Below are positions 12,579 through 25,907 of a DNA stretch of 64,000 nt, one piece after another (within the stretch, counting starts at the first letter, position 1; each line of letters opens with the position of its first letter). A program made the position numbers and the translations under genes. The DNA comes from Obelidium mucronatum (taxonomy: Eukaryota > Chytridiomycota > Chytridiomycetes > Chytridiales > Chytriomycetaceae). The stretch covers positions 367,485-431,484 of the forward strand of contig JAIVFH010000017.1 of assembly GCA_025765595.1 (NCBI GenBank). The letters run 5' to 3'. The notes beneath the pieces are model-generated. The model was given only the letters and a program-made list of their open reading frames with translations. It made no database searches and was not told the origin of the DNA.

Positions 12579-14804
12579 ATGGAGATTGTATACGTTTATC
12601 AGCGCAAGCGAAGAGAGTTTGGAAAGCAAACCAACTTCCGCGACCGGCTATGCGAGACTGGGATATCGATTCCACCTGATCCAGGCTACATCAAAAACTA
12701 TGTCGAACGAAACCCGTGTTTTGCCGAAGTTCAAAGTGTTCCTGAAAAAAGTGAGCACGAGGTAAAAAATTATCCTGGTGTTTTGGCTTGATCCTGGATG
12801 TGATTCTTGTGATCAACTCTTTCTACAACGACTAACAACCAAAAAAAAAAAAAAATAGGTGAATACCGAATCTTTTGTCTTGTGCAGCAGGGGAATCCTC
12901 CATATTCAAGGAGGTTGGCCGAAAGATGTCGATTCAACAGACGTGGAGCATACGATCCGTTACAAGAAAAAGATTGAAAAGGATGAAGAGTATATGAAGA
13001 GTGTTCAGATAATGGGCAATACAATGGAACACTGCATCAAACAAAACAACGCGATTGACATTTATGAAGAATATTTCATTGATACGCCTGATGCTGCTAC
13101 AGTGGATCCTCCAAATGCGAAATCATTGAATGTGTACAGGTTTGATATCATGTTTTTTTTTCTCAAACACATCTCCTAAAAAAACAAACTCCGCCAGAGA
13201 TCCAAACAAAATCAAGCGTGCAGCAACATACGTTTCATGGTATCCTGATGATGGCCATAAAATCGCTGTAGCCTATTCCCAACTTGAGTTTCAAAAGACA
13301 CCCGCCAATATGTCCTTTGATTCATATATTTGGGACGTGGAAAACCCAAATGTTCCAGATCAGACGTTAACTCCGTCGAGTCCTTTGGTTTGCATCAAAT
13401 ACAATCCAAAGGACCCACATATTCTTGTTGGGGGATCATATAATGGACTACTGTGTAAGTGATACAATAGTCCCAGGAAAGATCCGGAGATTTTAATTTC
13501 TTTTGGTGTGTTATTTCTCCAGCGTATTGGGATACTAGAAAGGGTGCATACCCTGTGGATACTTCGACAATTGAGAAAAGTCACAGAGATCCAGTGTATA
13601 ATTTATCGTGGGTGCAATCAAAATCTGGTGAGGCTCAACCATTGCAATTTTTTTTTAAATGCCACACATACTAAGAACCCGGACGCTTGTTTTTTTCTTC
13701 TTTGCGTTCTTTCTTTTTCAGGATGTGAGTTCTTTTCGGTTTCAACTGACGGACAGGTCCACTGGTGGGATATTCGTAAATTCGCAGAACCGACGGAAAG
13801 TCTCTTGTTGGACCCGGAGAAGAACGGGAACGTTGTCGGTGGAACCGTTCTTGACTTTGAAACCACAATGGTGAGATTAACGATCATATTCACTCCATGA
13901 ACTAACCAACCAAAAAAATCAAGCCAACGAAATTCATGGTTGGAGCCGAAAACGGATCAATCTTCATGTGCAACAAGAAGGCAAAGAATCCCGGTGAAAA
14001 AATCACCCACGTCTATCCAGGCCACCATGGGCCCGTGTACGCCCTCCAGCGGAATCCATTCTTTACCAAAAACTTTCTATCTGTTGGAGATTGGAAAGCG
14101 AGCGTAAGTGGTCCCTTTGTTTTTTATTGATAATTGTGTGTGTAGAATGGCAACCAAACAAAAACAAAAACAACAGATTTGGGTTGAAGATATCAAATCC
14201 CCCATCATGTCGACTAAATACTCAATGTCATATCTCACGGATGCGTGTTGGTCCACAACACGTCCCTCTCTGTTTTACACTGCCAAAATGGATGGAACAA
14301 TTGATGTTTGGGATTACGTCTTTAAACAGAATGAACCAACGCTAACAGTGCAAGTCTGCCAAGCGCCGTTACATTCCATCAAAGTACAAGATCATGGTAA
14401 ATTAATAGCGGCTACGGCTCGCGATGGGACTACGACAATCTTGGAAGTTAGTGATGGGCTTTCGAAAATCCAAAACAATGAAAAGTCAATCTTTTCTCAG
14501 GTAAAAAAAAAAAAAAACAGTTTTTTTGGAGGGGCGGAGAATAAGAGAAAAAAACACGTATTTAAATGATTCATAGATGCTTGAAAGAGAGGCAAAACGC
14601 GAAAAAACACTTGAAGCCGCCGCCCGTGAAAAGAGAATCAAGGCTGCGCAAAAGAGACCTAATTCATCAAACCTGAAACCGACTGGCACGCTTTTGGATG
14701 AATTGATCAAGACTGCTGACGATGAATTTTTCCAAACCATTAATGATGGATTGTGCGAAGGGGATGACGGATGGTTGGCACGGCCTGCAGAACCGGCGGC
14801 TTGA
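12579..14804 (+). CDS. DNAI2: Outer-arm dynein intermediate chain 2
   Basis: Starts [20 protein letters not shown], matching the conserved N-terminus of DNAI2/IC69 (ODA6). It continues with [38 protein letters not shown] and [22 protein letters not shown]-repeat segments follow: [79 protein letters not shown] and [20 protein letters not shown]. The C-terminal exon is a basic coiled coil ([20 protein letters not shown]) ending at 14804. Introns all join in phase. The protein anchors outer dynein arms to the axonemal doublet, so the organism makes motile flagella. This is the clearest evidence for a zoosporic fungus. Confidence 0.96.
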
Positions 14805-14917
14805 AAAAAAAAACCCCCCAAAAGTTCTTCCTTGATCTTTTATTTAAAATACTCTTATTTTATTTTACTTTTTTTTTGCTATAGTTTAATAATAAACAGT
14901 GGTATAAACACACATTT

Positions 14918-17900
14918 TCAAATACCCAGCTCTTTCACTAGAAGATTTCTTGGGGTTACTTCAAATTCCATCTCTGGAGAGCAAGTCATTTGTTCTTTAA
15001 GACGCAGGACATTTCTTCGCTTGTCTTTTACTTTTTCCATAGTTTTGGCTATTACTTTCCGTTGCTCGAGCATTTCGTCTATCTGCATCTGAGCCTTTGC
15101 TTGCTGAGCTTGATGAACAGCGATTTCGTGACGCAGCCGCCCGTTTTGGTGATAGTTTCCAGATGGACTTGTATCAACATGCACTTTGAGAGACTGCATC
15201 AAATTCTAAATCAGGACCCAAAGAGGAAACATTTGAAAAAATAAGATGAATTACATCTCCCATGGCATCAATTAAAGTCTGCACTTTGGCCATCCACGTC
15301 AATTCGATTTCTGCTTGAGCAGTTCTCCAATCCACCTTGATTTGTTCTAGCTCCTGAGCTCGCTTCCGAATGTGATTATCCCGTCCGATTTTAATTTCTT
15401 TAATTTCGTTGAATATGGCGGTGGGGTTAGATTCTTTGAGTGATTTGAATTCCATCAGTTTGCTGATTTCAAGGGTGATTCTGTCGACGGTTTTTTGTGT
15501 CATGTCCACTTTTTGGACAAGTTCTGTTAAATATATATATGTTTTTTTTTTGTTTGATGTTATAAAAGTGTGCTGTTGGGAATATATGAGGTCTCCTAAC
15601 TGTCTATTTCTTGATCCGCTTTGCTTTCAAAATCATCAAATGTTCCTTGCAGAATCTGAAATTGTCGTTTACGTTCGCGATCGATACGTATAATATCCAG
15701 TGTTGAATCCTCATTGCATTCGAGTGTTTGTGAAATTTTGGTGTTCTGTGAATCGTTTCGAGTATTAATAACTTGAACCACACACAAATATCAATACCCA
15801 CTGTTTTATGGGTAATTTCTTTGTGTTTTTCTCGGAGTTCGGCGTTTTCTTTGCTCCTGTTTTTTTTTTAATTTTAGCCCCATTAATTGGAGGCCAAGAG
15901 ATGTGTCTTACAGCTCTTGGAAGTAGGAATGATAATGCTTGAGTGATGTGGTTTTGGCAACAATTCTACACGGGAATACAAATGTCAGTACTTAGACTCA
16001 AGAACAACTTTGAAAAAAATAAAGTTCTCAACTGGATCCGAAGTTGCTCCAACACCTCCCACTTCCCAAGCAGGAAAGACTTTGCCTTCTCCTTCTCTAT
16101 ATATCGTTTATACTTTTCTGGATTCGATACTTTCAACAATCGAAGTTCATTTTCATTAACAGCCTCGTCCCTCTCCTTTTTTGAAACCCCCGCGGATGGA
16201 CCATCAAAACCCCCCGTTCCACTTCCAACTGTATATTTTCTACGAGAAACAGCCCACGCATGTTCCTTCATGGCTTGGGCTCCTTGTATTCTCTTGCTGT
16301 GTTTAGAACTAAAGTCATTCTTTGCGCGTTCCTGTTTTTTCTTTTCAGCAACATAGTAATTGGCGGCTATGACGGTAGGTATGGCGAGTCCAGGACCACT
16401 CAATTTTACACCCTTCAAGTTTCGCCGGAGGAATCGGAAATGAGGGTCTCTTGGACCTCCTCGAAATTGACCTGTTGTGCTTGTAAAGAGGTCGATTTCC
16501 TAGTTTTTATCAGATTATGATTAGAACCTTCAAAAAGCTGAAGAAGACAAAAAGAAGTAGAAAGGAAGGATGATATTACAGATGCTGTCAGTTTGGTGAT
16601 GGTTGGAATAGCGTGAAGTGATCCACGCCTTCCCAAAAGGACATCTCCTGGACTTGTTACTCGAAGCGGCGCGGCTATTCGATCTGAATACCGACCTGTG
16701 ACAGGCGATGGTTTGTTTATCAAGACAGATGCAATGTTGAGCAGGTGTTGATTCTGAGCACTGATTCCAGTTCCTGGAACACTGGTATTTCCGATAGCAT
16801 TTCCGACACCTTCTTCTGGAATACCTGGGACTGCAACACTACTCTTACGACTATTTCCCCTAGATCCATCGTTGTACATTGATACGCGACCTGTAGGAGG
16901 AAGGCCAGTGATTCTGTCAGCATCTTCGTCTGTGTAGTTGTGAGAATGCCGGAATTCGGGCAGTTCAGATTCAAGGGATTGTTCAGACTCTGTGTGCGCT
17001 TTTGCGGCTTCTATTGCAGCTGCTTCTTGGTCTTTTGCCTCTTGAATGGCTGCTAATTCTCGTTTCTGCACGGCGGCAGCTTCAGCGGCTATGCGTTTTT
17101 GTTCATCGGCGCTTTGTCTGCTGACGCTTCGCACGTATTCGTCGTACCCCATTCGACGTGAGTGTGATTCCCAAGAGGTGATTCCACTTCTGGAGCTAAG
17201 TGGCCGGTTGCTGTGCCTTGATTGTGTAGGAACAGGCTTATCTTGCTCAGAAATGGGAATGTAAGCAAGCCCAGAAGAAGGAGGCGGAACGAACCCTACA
17301 GTAACATTCGCCTTTACTCCTGCTTTTGTGGATAGTTTCGTTTCCTTTAGTCCTACTTCTGCTTTGAAAGGCTTTGAGAGTGATGGTGTAGCGGTGTTTG
17401 GGAGTGGTTTGGTAGATTCCGAAGTGGTATATCTTTCTGTTTGAGGAGGAATGACGGGACTATTTGCTTGAGGTTTTATGGAAGTGATTGGATAGGCAAC
17501 CCTGTTGTATTTGGGCACCCTGTCCCGCAAGGCAGTTGGATCCAGTTTCCTGATAATCTTCCTGGGCGGAGCTACTTCTTTTGCCTTCGCGTTTTCGTCG
17601 TCGTTGTTGGCCGACGACAGCATTTTGAGCTGGGTGTTTTGGCGCTTTGGCTTTGCCTCGTGCGACGCCTTCAGCTGGGCAATGATGTCGCGCATGCCGG
17701 CCTCCGCCTTCTCGACGGTGCTGAAGCGGTCTTTGGCGGCCGCCGCGCCGGTTTCTGCGTCCGGCGCCGCCGCCGCCGCCGACACAAACCGCGGCGGCTT
17801 CGACGCGCGCGCGCCAGCTTTCCGCTTCGCCTTGCGGCGCGCGGCAGCGGCGGCGGCGTCGGAGTCGGAGTTTGAATCGGCGTCGGCGTCGCCGTCGGAG

Positions 17901-17926
17901 TTTGAACTCTCCGCCGACGCGCTGCT

Positions 17927-17957
<31 letters not shown>

Positions 17958-18169
17958 CTGTCGTCGCTCTCTTCGTCGTCCTCGGCGACGCGTTCAACAA
18001 CGTCGTATTCCGTGTCACGATCATCGTCTTCATCTTCCTCTTCATCATCGTCCTCGAAATCATCGGCTTTCTTGCTCTTTGCGTTTCGCCCGGCTTTAAT
18101 ATTTTTGGAGGGCGCGACTGAAACGCGTTTGCTCCCAGAAACCTTGATGACGCATTTGCGATCTGCCAT
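14918..18169 (-). CDS. Coiled-coil protein with acidic, GC-rich N-terminus
   Basis: Start MADRKCVIKVSGSKR at 18169; the frame is open further upstream but has no ATG there. The N-terminal third alternates Asp/Glu/Ser runs with Ala/Arg stretches and is encoded by very GC-rich DNA (17700-18000). The middle is Ser/Pro-rich and disordered. After introns near 16420-16570 the C-terminal half is helical: FSSKHSKRIQGAQAMKEHAW, NPEKYKRYIEKEKAKSFLLG, then coiled-coil exons at 15600-15730, 15250-15510 and 14918-15190. The last ends VTPRNLLVKELGI. It may be ciliary, as it lies tail-to-tail with DNAI2 (113 bp apart), but no family is firmly recognised. It is divergent from the RRP43 gene with about 50 bp between starts. 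Confidence 0.6.
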
Positions 18170-18219
18170 CCTGCTTTCTTTTCTTTTTCTTTGCAAAAAA
18201 AAAAAAAAAAATTAATGGT
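18170..18219. promoter_or_regulatory. ~50-bp divergent region with A-tract
   Basis: Separates the coiled-coil gene start (18169, minus) from the first plausible RRP43 start (18220, plus). It holds an A-run of about 17 bases, the kind of nucleosome-excluding tract common in compact fungal promoters. Confidence 0.4.
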
Positions 18220-19307
18220 ATGTCTTTCACCACTCCTGCAAATAGATTAAACTCATTCGTGTTGTCCATCAAAAGTTCCGTCTAGATCCAGATACGTAAG
18301 TTCAAAATAATTCTGTGGCGTCGGCAGCTTTAGAACTGACATGACCCAGTTTCAAGAAACTCCATCCACAAGAGTTCCACAGGCGGTTCCTTGGGAAGGG
18401 GGTCCGACCGGATGGAAGAGAAGGCCTAATGAGCTGGCGGACACCCAGCATCCACAGAGGTATCGCTATCTTTGTGTTTGGTGGTTGCTGTACTACTCAG
18501 GAGTCAGGATGAACTAAGTATAAGTTCTGCAGGATCCATCACCACTTGTAACGGAAGCGCGCTGGTTCGAATGGGAGGAACAACTGTGATTTGCGGTGTC
18601 AAGGCTGAAGTTGCCATCCCCGACACAAACCACCCCACCACTGGATTTCTTGTTCCCAACGTTGATTTTCCTCCTATTGCTGGATCCCAGTTTAAGCCAA
18701 CTGCACCTGGAGAGTTTACTCAAAGTATCAGTGAAATGATTTACCGAATTGTGAAAGGGTATGGTTTTTTTTTTTTTTTTTTTAGTGTTTAAGTCTTTGA
18801 TCTCACACCTTTCATAGAAATAACGTCTTGAACCTTGAATCTCTATGCATCGAGCCTGGAAAAGCTGTTTGGACGCTCCACGTAGATATCGTGTTTTTGA
18901 ATTATGAAGGGAACCCACTTGATTCTGCGTTATTGGCCCTTACTTCAGCTCTGGCAGATACAAAACTGCCTCGGGTTATTTACTCCGAAGTGGAAGGGAC
19001 TGTTCGAGCCATAGAATCATTCAAGGAGCGAAGTGTGTCATTGGAGCTGAAGAGAATCCCGTTTGCTGCGACTTTTGGAATCTTTGAAGGGCCAGAAAAT
19101 GTGGAGGCTGGGAAAGCAGGCTCGAAGGCTGCTATGGCCGATCCAACGGAGGAAGAAGAATCAGTTTTGTTGAGTACCATAACGATTGTTGTTGATGGTA
19201 AGAGTGAAGATTTGATGGGAACCTTTGGGGGACAAGTTCCTTTGCCACTGTTGGATATCTGTATCTCCCAGGCAAAGAAGCGAACTCTTGAAATCAAGAA
19301 GCTTTAA
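18220..19307 (+). CDS. RRP43: RNA exosome core subunit Rrp43/EXOSC8
   Basis: RNase PH-fold ring subunit of the RNA exosome, which processes rRNA and degrades RNA in nucleus and cytoplasm. Diagnostic segments: FKKLHPQEFHRRFL and GVRPDGRE (18350-18420), then after an intron (about 18461-18530) SITTCNGSALVRMGGTTVIC. GVKAEVAIPDTNHPTTGFLV and VPNVDFPPI follow. A second intron with a T-run (about 18759-18817) leads to NLESLCIEPGKAVWTLHVDI. The C-terminal part has DPTEEEESVLLSTITIVVDG and ends LEIKKL at 19307. The order matches EXOSC8. The first exon is not resolved: a short exon starting MSFTTPANRL at 18220 is likely, but its junction to FKKL is unclear. Confidence 0.9.
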
Positions 19308-19381
19308 GTTATTTGAAGAAGAAAACATCAATGTGTTGGTATTTCTTTTATTTTGAGGGAACAATCCCAGGAAAATAGGAT

Positions 19382-20370
<989 letters not shown>

Positions 20371-20467
20371 TTTTAGCCCTTTTCCTTTTTTTATTCAATG
20401 TCATTTTACGCGATCGACTTGCTATCAACAAAACGAGAAAATAAACACATTGCTTGCGATTTTATTT

Positions 20468-22229
20468 TCACAGTTTTGGTGCAGGTGCACGATTCTTTTT
20501 TTGAGGTTTGCGAACATTCCAGCCCAATGATGACACAAGTGAGTTGAACCAATCTACAAAACAAAACAAAAGTTCGTATCTGTAAGTGTATGCAGCCCAT
20601 ACGTGGCACATGTGCCGCTGAAAAAAAATAACCTTTTGAGGACGACTCTCGGCAAATACTAGGGAATGGTGACGACACTGCAGTTCGAATGACAACCGAG
20701 TTACCTTCCTTGAGTTCAAATCGATCGCGTCCATCAAACGATATCTAGATTTTTTTTCTTGAGTTATAAAAAGAGGTTTGTCTCTTTTTTTCTTTCTTTT
20801 GAATTACCCATGCAGTGCTTCGGGCATTGTGAGAAAGACTGAGACGGAGGTCCAAACTGGAGGGTAACAGCATAGGTCGGGCAGTGAGAGTGTGTGGACA
20901 AATTGGAGTAACTGTTTGTTTGTTTTTTTTTTTTTTTTTTTTTTTTTTTGATCAGAATGATGTGTGGGGGTGATTTTCTTTTCATTGACAGCTTACCAAG
21001 AACAGAAGATTTTGACGGATGAACAAGCGGTCCCCCGGCACTCAAGTTGTATGCAGTTGATCCAGTCGGTGTTGCAATCACCAGGCCATCTGCAAGCACT
21101 GTTGAGATATGATCACCATCACCACTGGTTTATCATGTAATTTTAACGTCAGTTAATTAAATCATTGCAACTGAAATATTTGTTTGAATTGTGAGAGCAC
21201 TTACAACAGATCCAAGTTAACCATTGTAGAATTGACACCACGATCCACTACAACCTAGTATTTTTTTAAAATATCGTAAGAAAATTATGATGTTTTGATT
21301 AATCATGATATAGATTTACTCACCTCGTTCAAAACTTTCCGAGAAAACACCAAATCACCCAATTCAGATTGTGGAGAGTCAGAGGCATGATTCTTATGGT
21401 ACACATCAGCCTGTAACCGCATTCTCAAGTTCATATGCTGTGGTTTCCCATCCAAAATGTCTTTGAGAACTGTTTCATATGTATTGTGCTTGAAGACAGT
21501 CAAGAATCCAAGAGATCCCAAGTGAAAGGGGATAATGGGCGGTACTCGATCCTACAAAATTACATAAAAAAAAAGAACATGCTCATGTGTCCCAAAAGCG
21601 ACTGTTACAAACTTGAAAAAGACTGCTGGTGTACAAAACAGTTCCATCTCCTCCCAAAGTAACAACCACGTCAATATCATTTCCATGGACTGAACAATAC
21701 TCTGGATCCCAATGACTTATCATATTCGGGTATTTTGAAGATAGTTCAGCTGGAAAAACAAAAAGGAATTCGCGATTAGATCTAGTTAGATCTTTTCGCA
21801 GATCGGTGAACCAAACCATTCATAGCCACTCCAGGTCCAATCTTTGCCTCCACTCCACGTTGGGCCAAGAATTCAGCCATAGTGAGGGTTAGATCTTCAA
21901 GGTTAAAGTGTGGGCGTGTCACAATTAGAACTCTCTTAATGTTTGGAATTGAGATTTTGGAGGACCGGGTATCATTCAGCGCCTGACGAAGTCTTTTTTG
22001 AGGGAGACTCTTTGTTAGATTGAAACTTCAAGATTGTACCCTGGGATTTCAGCTCTCACATTGACGAAGAAGTGGCATAGTCAGCGATGGGCAGCAGCGA
22101 CTGCTTGCTTGGACCACCAACAGCTGAGGCTGGTTTCTTTGCGGTTGAATGCATTGGGAGTGTGGTGATGCGGCGGGAGGCTTTGAATCGAAGCGCGTGG
22201 TAGAGATGTGTTGGATTTCGAGGAAACAT
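20468..22229 (-). CDS. NADK: NAD kinase, probably mitochondrial
   Basis: Start [20 protein letters not shown] at 22229, Arg/His-rich and without acidic residues, looks like a mitochondrial presequence. The catalytic core has [19 protein letters not shown] (the GGDG motif that binds NAD and is essential for phosphoryl transfer). Then come [17 protein letters not shown] and the second motif [20 protein letters not shown] with PLVHPS. The C-terminal exon ends [20 protein letters not shown]. Introns include a 27-T run at 20923-20949. It makes NADP+ from NAD+; a mitochondrial form would resemble yeast Pos5, but compartment is inferred from the N-terminus only. Confidence 0.9.
20923..20949 (+). repeat. 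Poly-T tract (27 bp) in an NAD kinase intron
   Basis: Uninterrupted T run inside an intron of the minus-strand NAD kinase gene (poly-A on the sense strand). Likely length-variable. Confidence 0.9.
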
Positions 22230-22414
22230 TATTTCGTGATTTGAATTTGCAAACTGTCTCAAAACTGCCGGCTATGGCAGGACTTCCGAATAATTATACC
22301 AGACGGATGAAGAACTGCACCTATTTTGCCTGCCCATTGTGGGGTGACTGCAAAAAAATAGCTGTTTTCATTGTTGGCTTCAGCCACCACAAAGGCAGCT
22401 TAACTTGAACCACC

Positions 22415-25400
22415 ATGAATTTGATTCTATTGAGTCTGCTGCTGCTGCCAGCATGTATTGCAGCAAGGTCGAGTCCAGAAAAGGCGGGCTCTTCTTTCTC
22501 GATAGCTGTCGTTGGCCCCTTTTCGTTATTCCCCAACGTTACGCTGAATGGTTCTCTTGTAACTGGAGGCATGGATAGCGGGAGATTAATTGCAGATTAT
22601 GCAAACGAAAATTACGACAATGATTCTAGCAATCTCAAGTCCTTCTTCTGGGAGCAATTGATGGTTTCGTTTGCGATTGAAGATGTCAACAATGATGCGA
22701 CCGTGTTTCCAAATACAACCATCCATGTGAAGCGGTTCAACAGCTTTGACCTGAAAAATAGAGGAGCCTCGGGGTATGCTGCTCAAGTCGCTCGAGAAAT
22801 ATTTGAGGATCACAAGGATGTAATTGCAACTGTGGGAGCCATCAGCCCACTCTTTCAGGAATTGCAATCGTATAACAATGTATGAAGGCAATTGAAATCA
22901 TTTTATGAAGCAGCAAAAACACGTTCAACTCATTTCAACGCATTAGATTCCCACCTGCGGAGTCGGAAAGTCCAACCCAGAATTTCTAAACAAACAAAAC
23001 TATCCATACTATTTTTCCACGCAATCATTCTCTGGAAGTACACGAGCCGTAGCATCTCTTCTATCCTATTGGAATATTACGAGAATCGCCCTAATTACAG
23101 ACACTGGCTCCCAGGAACTCATCAACGTGCTGCAGCGACGAGGCATACAGATTGTGTACAAATACAACGCCAAGAAAGTGTCGGCTGATGGAATCGAAGA
23201 TATGGGAAACTTTATTCAGTATTATGATGCTCGATATATTGTTTTGGACACGAGATCTGATGTCGGCGGGTTGATATATTTTACACTTTCTGCGTATGTG
23301 CCCCAGACCTCCCAATTAGGTTAATGCTATAGAAAATATCTCACTTTTTGATTAAGGTTAAAGCTGGCTGTCGGCCCAAAGTTTGTTTGGTTGGCTTTGA
23401 AGCCCCCACTCCCGATGCCACAGGGCGAACAAAGTGCGTTTGAATCTCTACGACAACCCTGATTAAACCTCTTAAATTAGTTTTCGGTGTGGAATCTTCA
23501 AAGTCTCTTAAGGGCTTGATTTTGCTTGCTGCTGCCAATGAGCCGTCTCCATACATTGGCGAAATGTATAAAGGATTGGAGAACCAATTGAACAGAATCG
23601 TATCTTCGTTTGGGTACTGTCATAAATTAAAAAAAAAGAAGGGGGATTCTGACTGAAATCTTGAACCAGAGTGACATTCAATGAAACACACAGATTCTAC
23701 CCTCGGAATGGCCCGGCAGCCTATGATTGTGCACAATTACTTACTCGAGGGATATATAAAACAATGCTGCGAAATAAGATGTCTGTCCGTATGTTGGCCT
23801 CTGGTGGAGCAGGTTCACTCTTCAATTTTACAGCCTTCGTGAATACAGGTCAGTGTAATACAGTCGGCATGTAAGACTCGCCTCCTCTAAAGAGCAGTGA
23901 TGACAGGATATAACGGATTTACCGGAAATCCAGTGAGGCTGAACAGGCAAACTGGTGAACTCAGTGCGTAAGTGTGAGCAAACTGTTGTTGGCTCAACTA
24001 AACGTATTTTAGAACGCCGCTGGTGTTTTACGCTGATGACAATTACCAATACAAATGTTTGTAAATATTTGAATTCGTTGTTTTTTGTTTAGACTGTATT
24101 TAATTGAAAAACCAGTGTTTGGTGTATTCACACAACCAAATGCCACTTCAGTCAACAATCGCAGCAACACAAGTACCCAATGGACTTCTGAAAACCAAAC
24201 TAATGGAAATTGGAGCAGATCTGCAATGATTTTTGAGTCTGTAGCGGGGGTAAAGCCAGTATTCTTCGACGGGACGACGAATATGCCTGATGATGGAAGA
24301 GAAGTTCCAACAGTCTTTACTGACTCTATTATTCCACCTTATTCCGAAATTGGAATTAAGTTGCAGGTATTCGAAGGGCTCGGATTTGCTCTTTGTGCTT
24401 TATATCTGGCGGTTCTGATCAAATTCCGGACATTAAAAGCTGTTAAAGCCGGAAGTGTCAAATTTACATTTATCACAATATTGGGGGCGCTTTTGGAATA
24501 TTCGACAAACGAATTGCACTTGAACTACCCTTCTTCGACCAAATGTTATTTGTCTGTTTGGTTCAAGTTAATGGGGTTTATCTTCATATTCGCTTCTGCG
24601 ATCGTGAAAAATCGTAGAATCTATTTAATATATTCGGGCTTCAAATTGACCAAGAAAAAAGCGTCCGATTGGTATAATTTGCTGCTGCTGTGTTTTCCCG
24701 TTGGGCTAGAAATCGTAAGTGTTGCGTAAGTGTTGTATGAAGAACGCCTCAATCGCTCACAGATGCTTTTAGATCCTTTTAACGGGATGGACAGTTTTTT
24801 CAAATATTACGATTCAGAAATCTGAGCGGCCTGATGCTCTTGTTCGGGAATTCACTTGTACATATGGCTATCCATATTCACAAATAGGTTTAATTTTCGA
24901 AAATATCCTCACATGTTACAACGCTTTAATTTTCCTGGCTACACTTGTCGTAACAGTCAAGCTGCAAAACGTTTCCGGCATTCATTCAGAGTTCTCGTAT
25001 CTCGTCATTGTGACGTCGTCTTGTATCGTTGGTTACATCCTCGACCATTTGCTTAAACACAAAACGAAGCTGGAGATCGATTATCAATTTTTGCAAGCCA
25101 CGATCATTTGGGTTTTGACAACTCAAGCGGTACTTATGCAGTTCGCAACAAAGGCAACAGCGGTATCGTATGAAATAGCAGATCAATTACAGAAACGCAT
25201 TTCGGGGCTTCAAAATAGCGGCATTAAAAAGTCAAAGAAGTCACTCATTCCCGATTCTCCACAAGCTAAACATCTCCCTTCATTGCCTCAGACGTCACCA
25301 CCAATAGAAACAGAAGGAGTTTCAATGAAAGGGAAATCCAAGTCTCTTTCATCCTTGAACCGTGCTGGAAAAGTCGCGTCTGTATCTACACTGAATGGTG

Positions 25401-25875
25401 TTAAAGTGCCAGTCAAAAGCGGCCAGGTAGTACTTGCCACCAATCTTCACCACGCAAATAGTATGCCGCGGTTATTTTCGAACCATTTGCGTACCACTGA
25501 GTTTGGATTTGACAACAAGGTATATTGATCTCACTTGAACAATACCGAACTGATTGATTGAATTCATAGTTCCACGCCGTGTACAAGTTTGAATCCATGT
25601 TTGCAAAGTGGAATCACGTGTGGGTTTCGGTGGGGAAGGTGCGCGGAACAATAGTGATCTTACTTTTGCCTGCTGAGGATGATACAGACTCGCCTAGCCG
25701 CGTTTTTTCAGAAGTGGGCGGTAAGCACACCCGGACAGTGCAAACAATAGTAGCAGGTTCTATCCAGCAGTATCGCGTAAAGTTGACGAGCGGAAATCAA
25801 ACGCTAGTGCTAGATTTTATAGATCTCACACAGTTTAAGTTGTTTGATGAGTGTGTGGACAAGTACACAAAATAG
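22415..25875 (+). CDS. Class C (GABA-B-like) G-protein-coupled receptor
   Basis: Signal peptide MNLILLSLLLLPACIAARSS, then a periplasmic-binding-like ligand domain. Its segments are FFWEQLMVSFAIEDVNND, VIATVGAISPLFQELQSYNN, RAVASLLSYWNITRIALITD and LINVLQRRGIQIVYKYNAKK. A YGFTGNPVRLNRQTGE-type strand near 23910 precedes the 7TM part. The 7TM bundle starts with FEGLGFALCALYLAVLIKF and includes SVWFKLMGFIFIFASAIVKN, the WY plus LLLLCFPVGLEI segment, ALIFLATLVVTVKL and TIIWVLTTQAVLMQFA. A Ser/Lys-rich tail leads to a C-terminal domain (25570-25875; FESMFAKWNHVWVSVGKVRG to LFDECVDKYTK) that looks PH-like. Many introns, all in phase. The ligand is unknown; chytrids carry many such receptors. Confidence 0.85.
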
Positions 25876-25907
25876 CTTTCTTATGATTCGTTTTATTCAT
25901 CAAAAAA

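Noticed and set aside
17505..18215. Long open frames on several strands over GC-rich stretches (17.5-18.2, 38.2-38.9, 40.3-40.9 and 56.0-56.5 kb)
   Set aside because: They are shadows of GCC/CGC-rich coding sequence, which lacks stops in all frames; only one frame per locus joins plausible exons.
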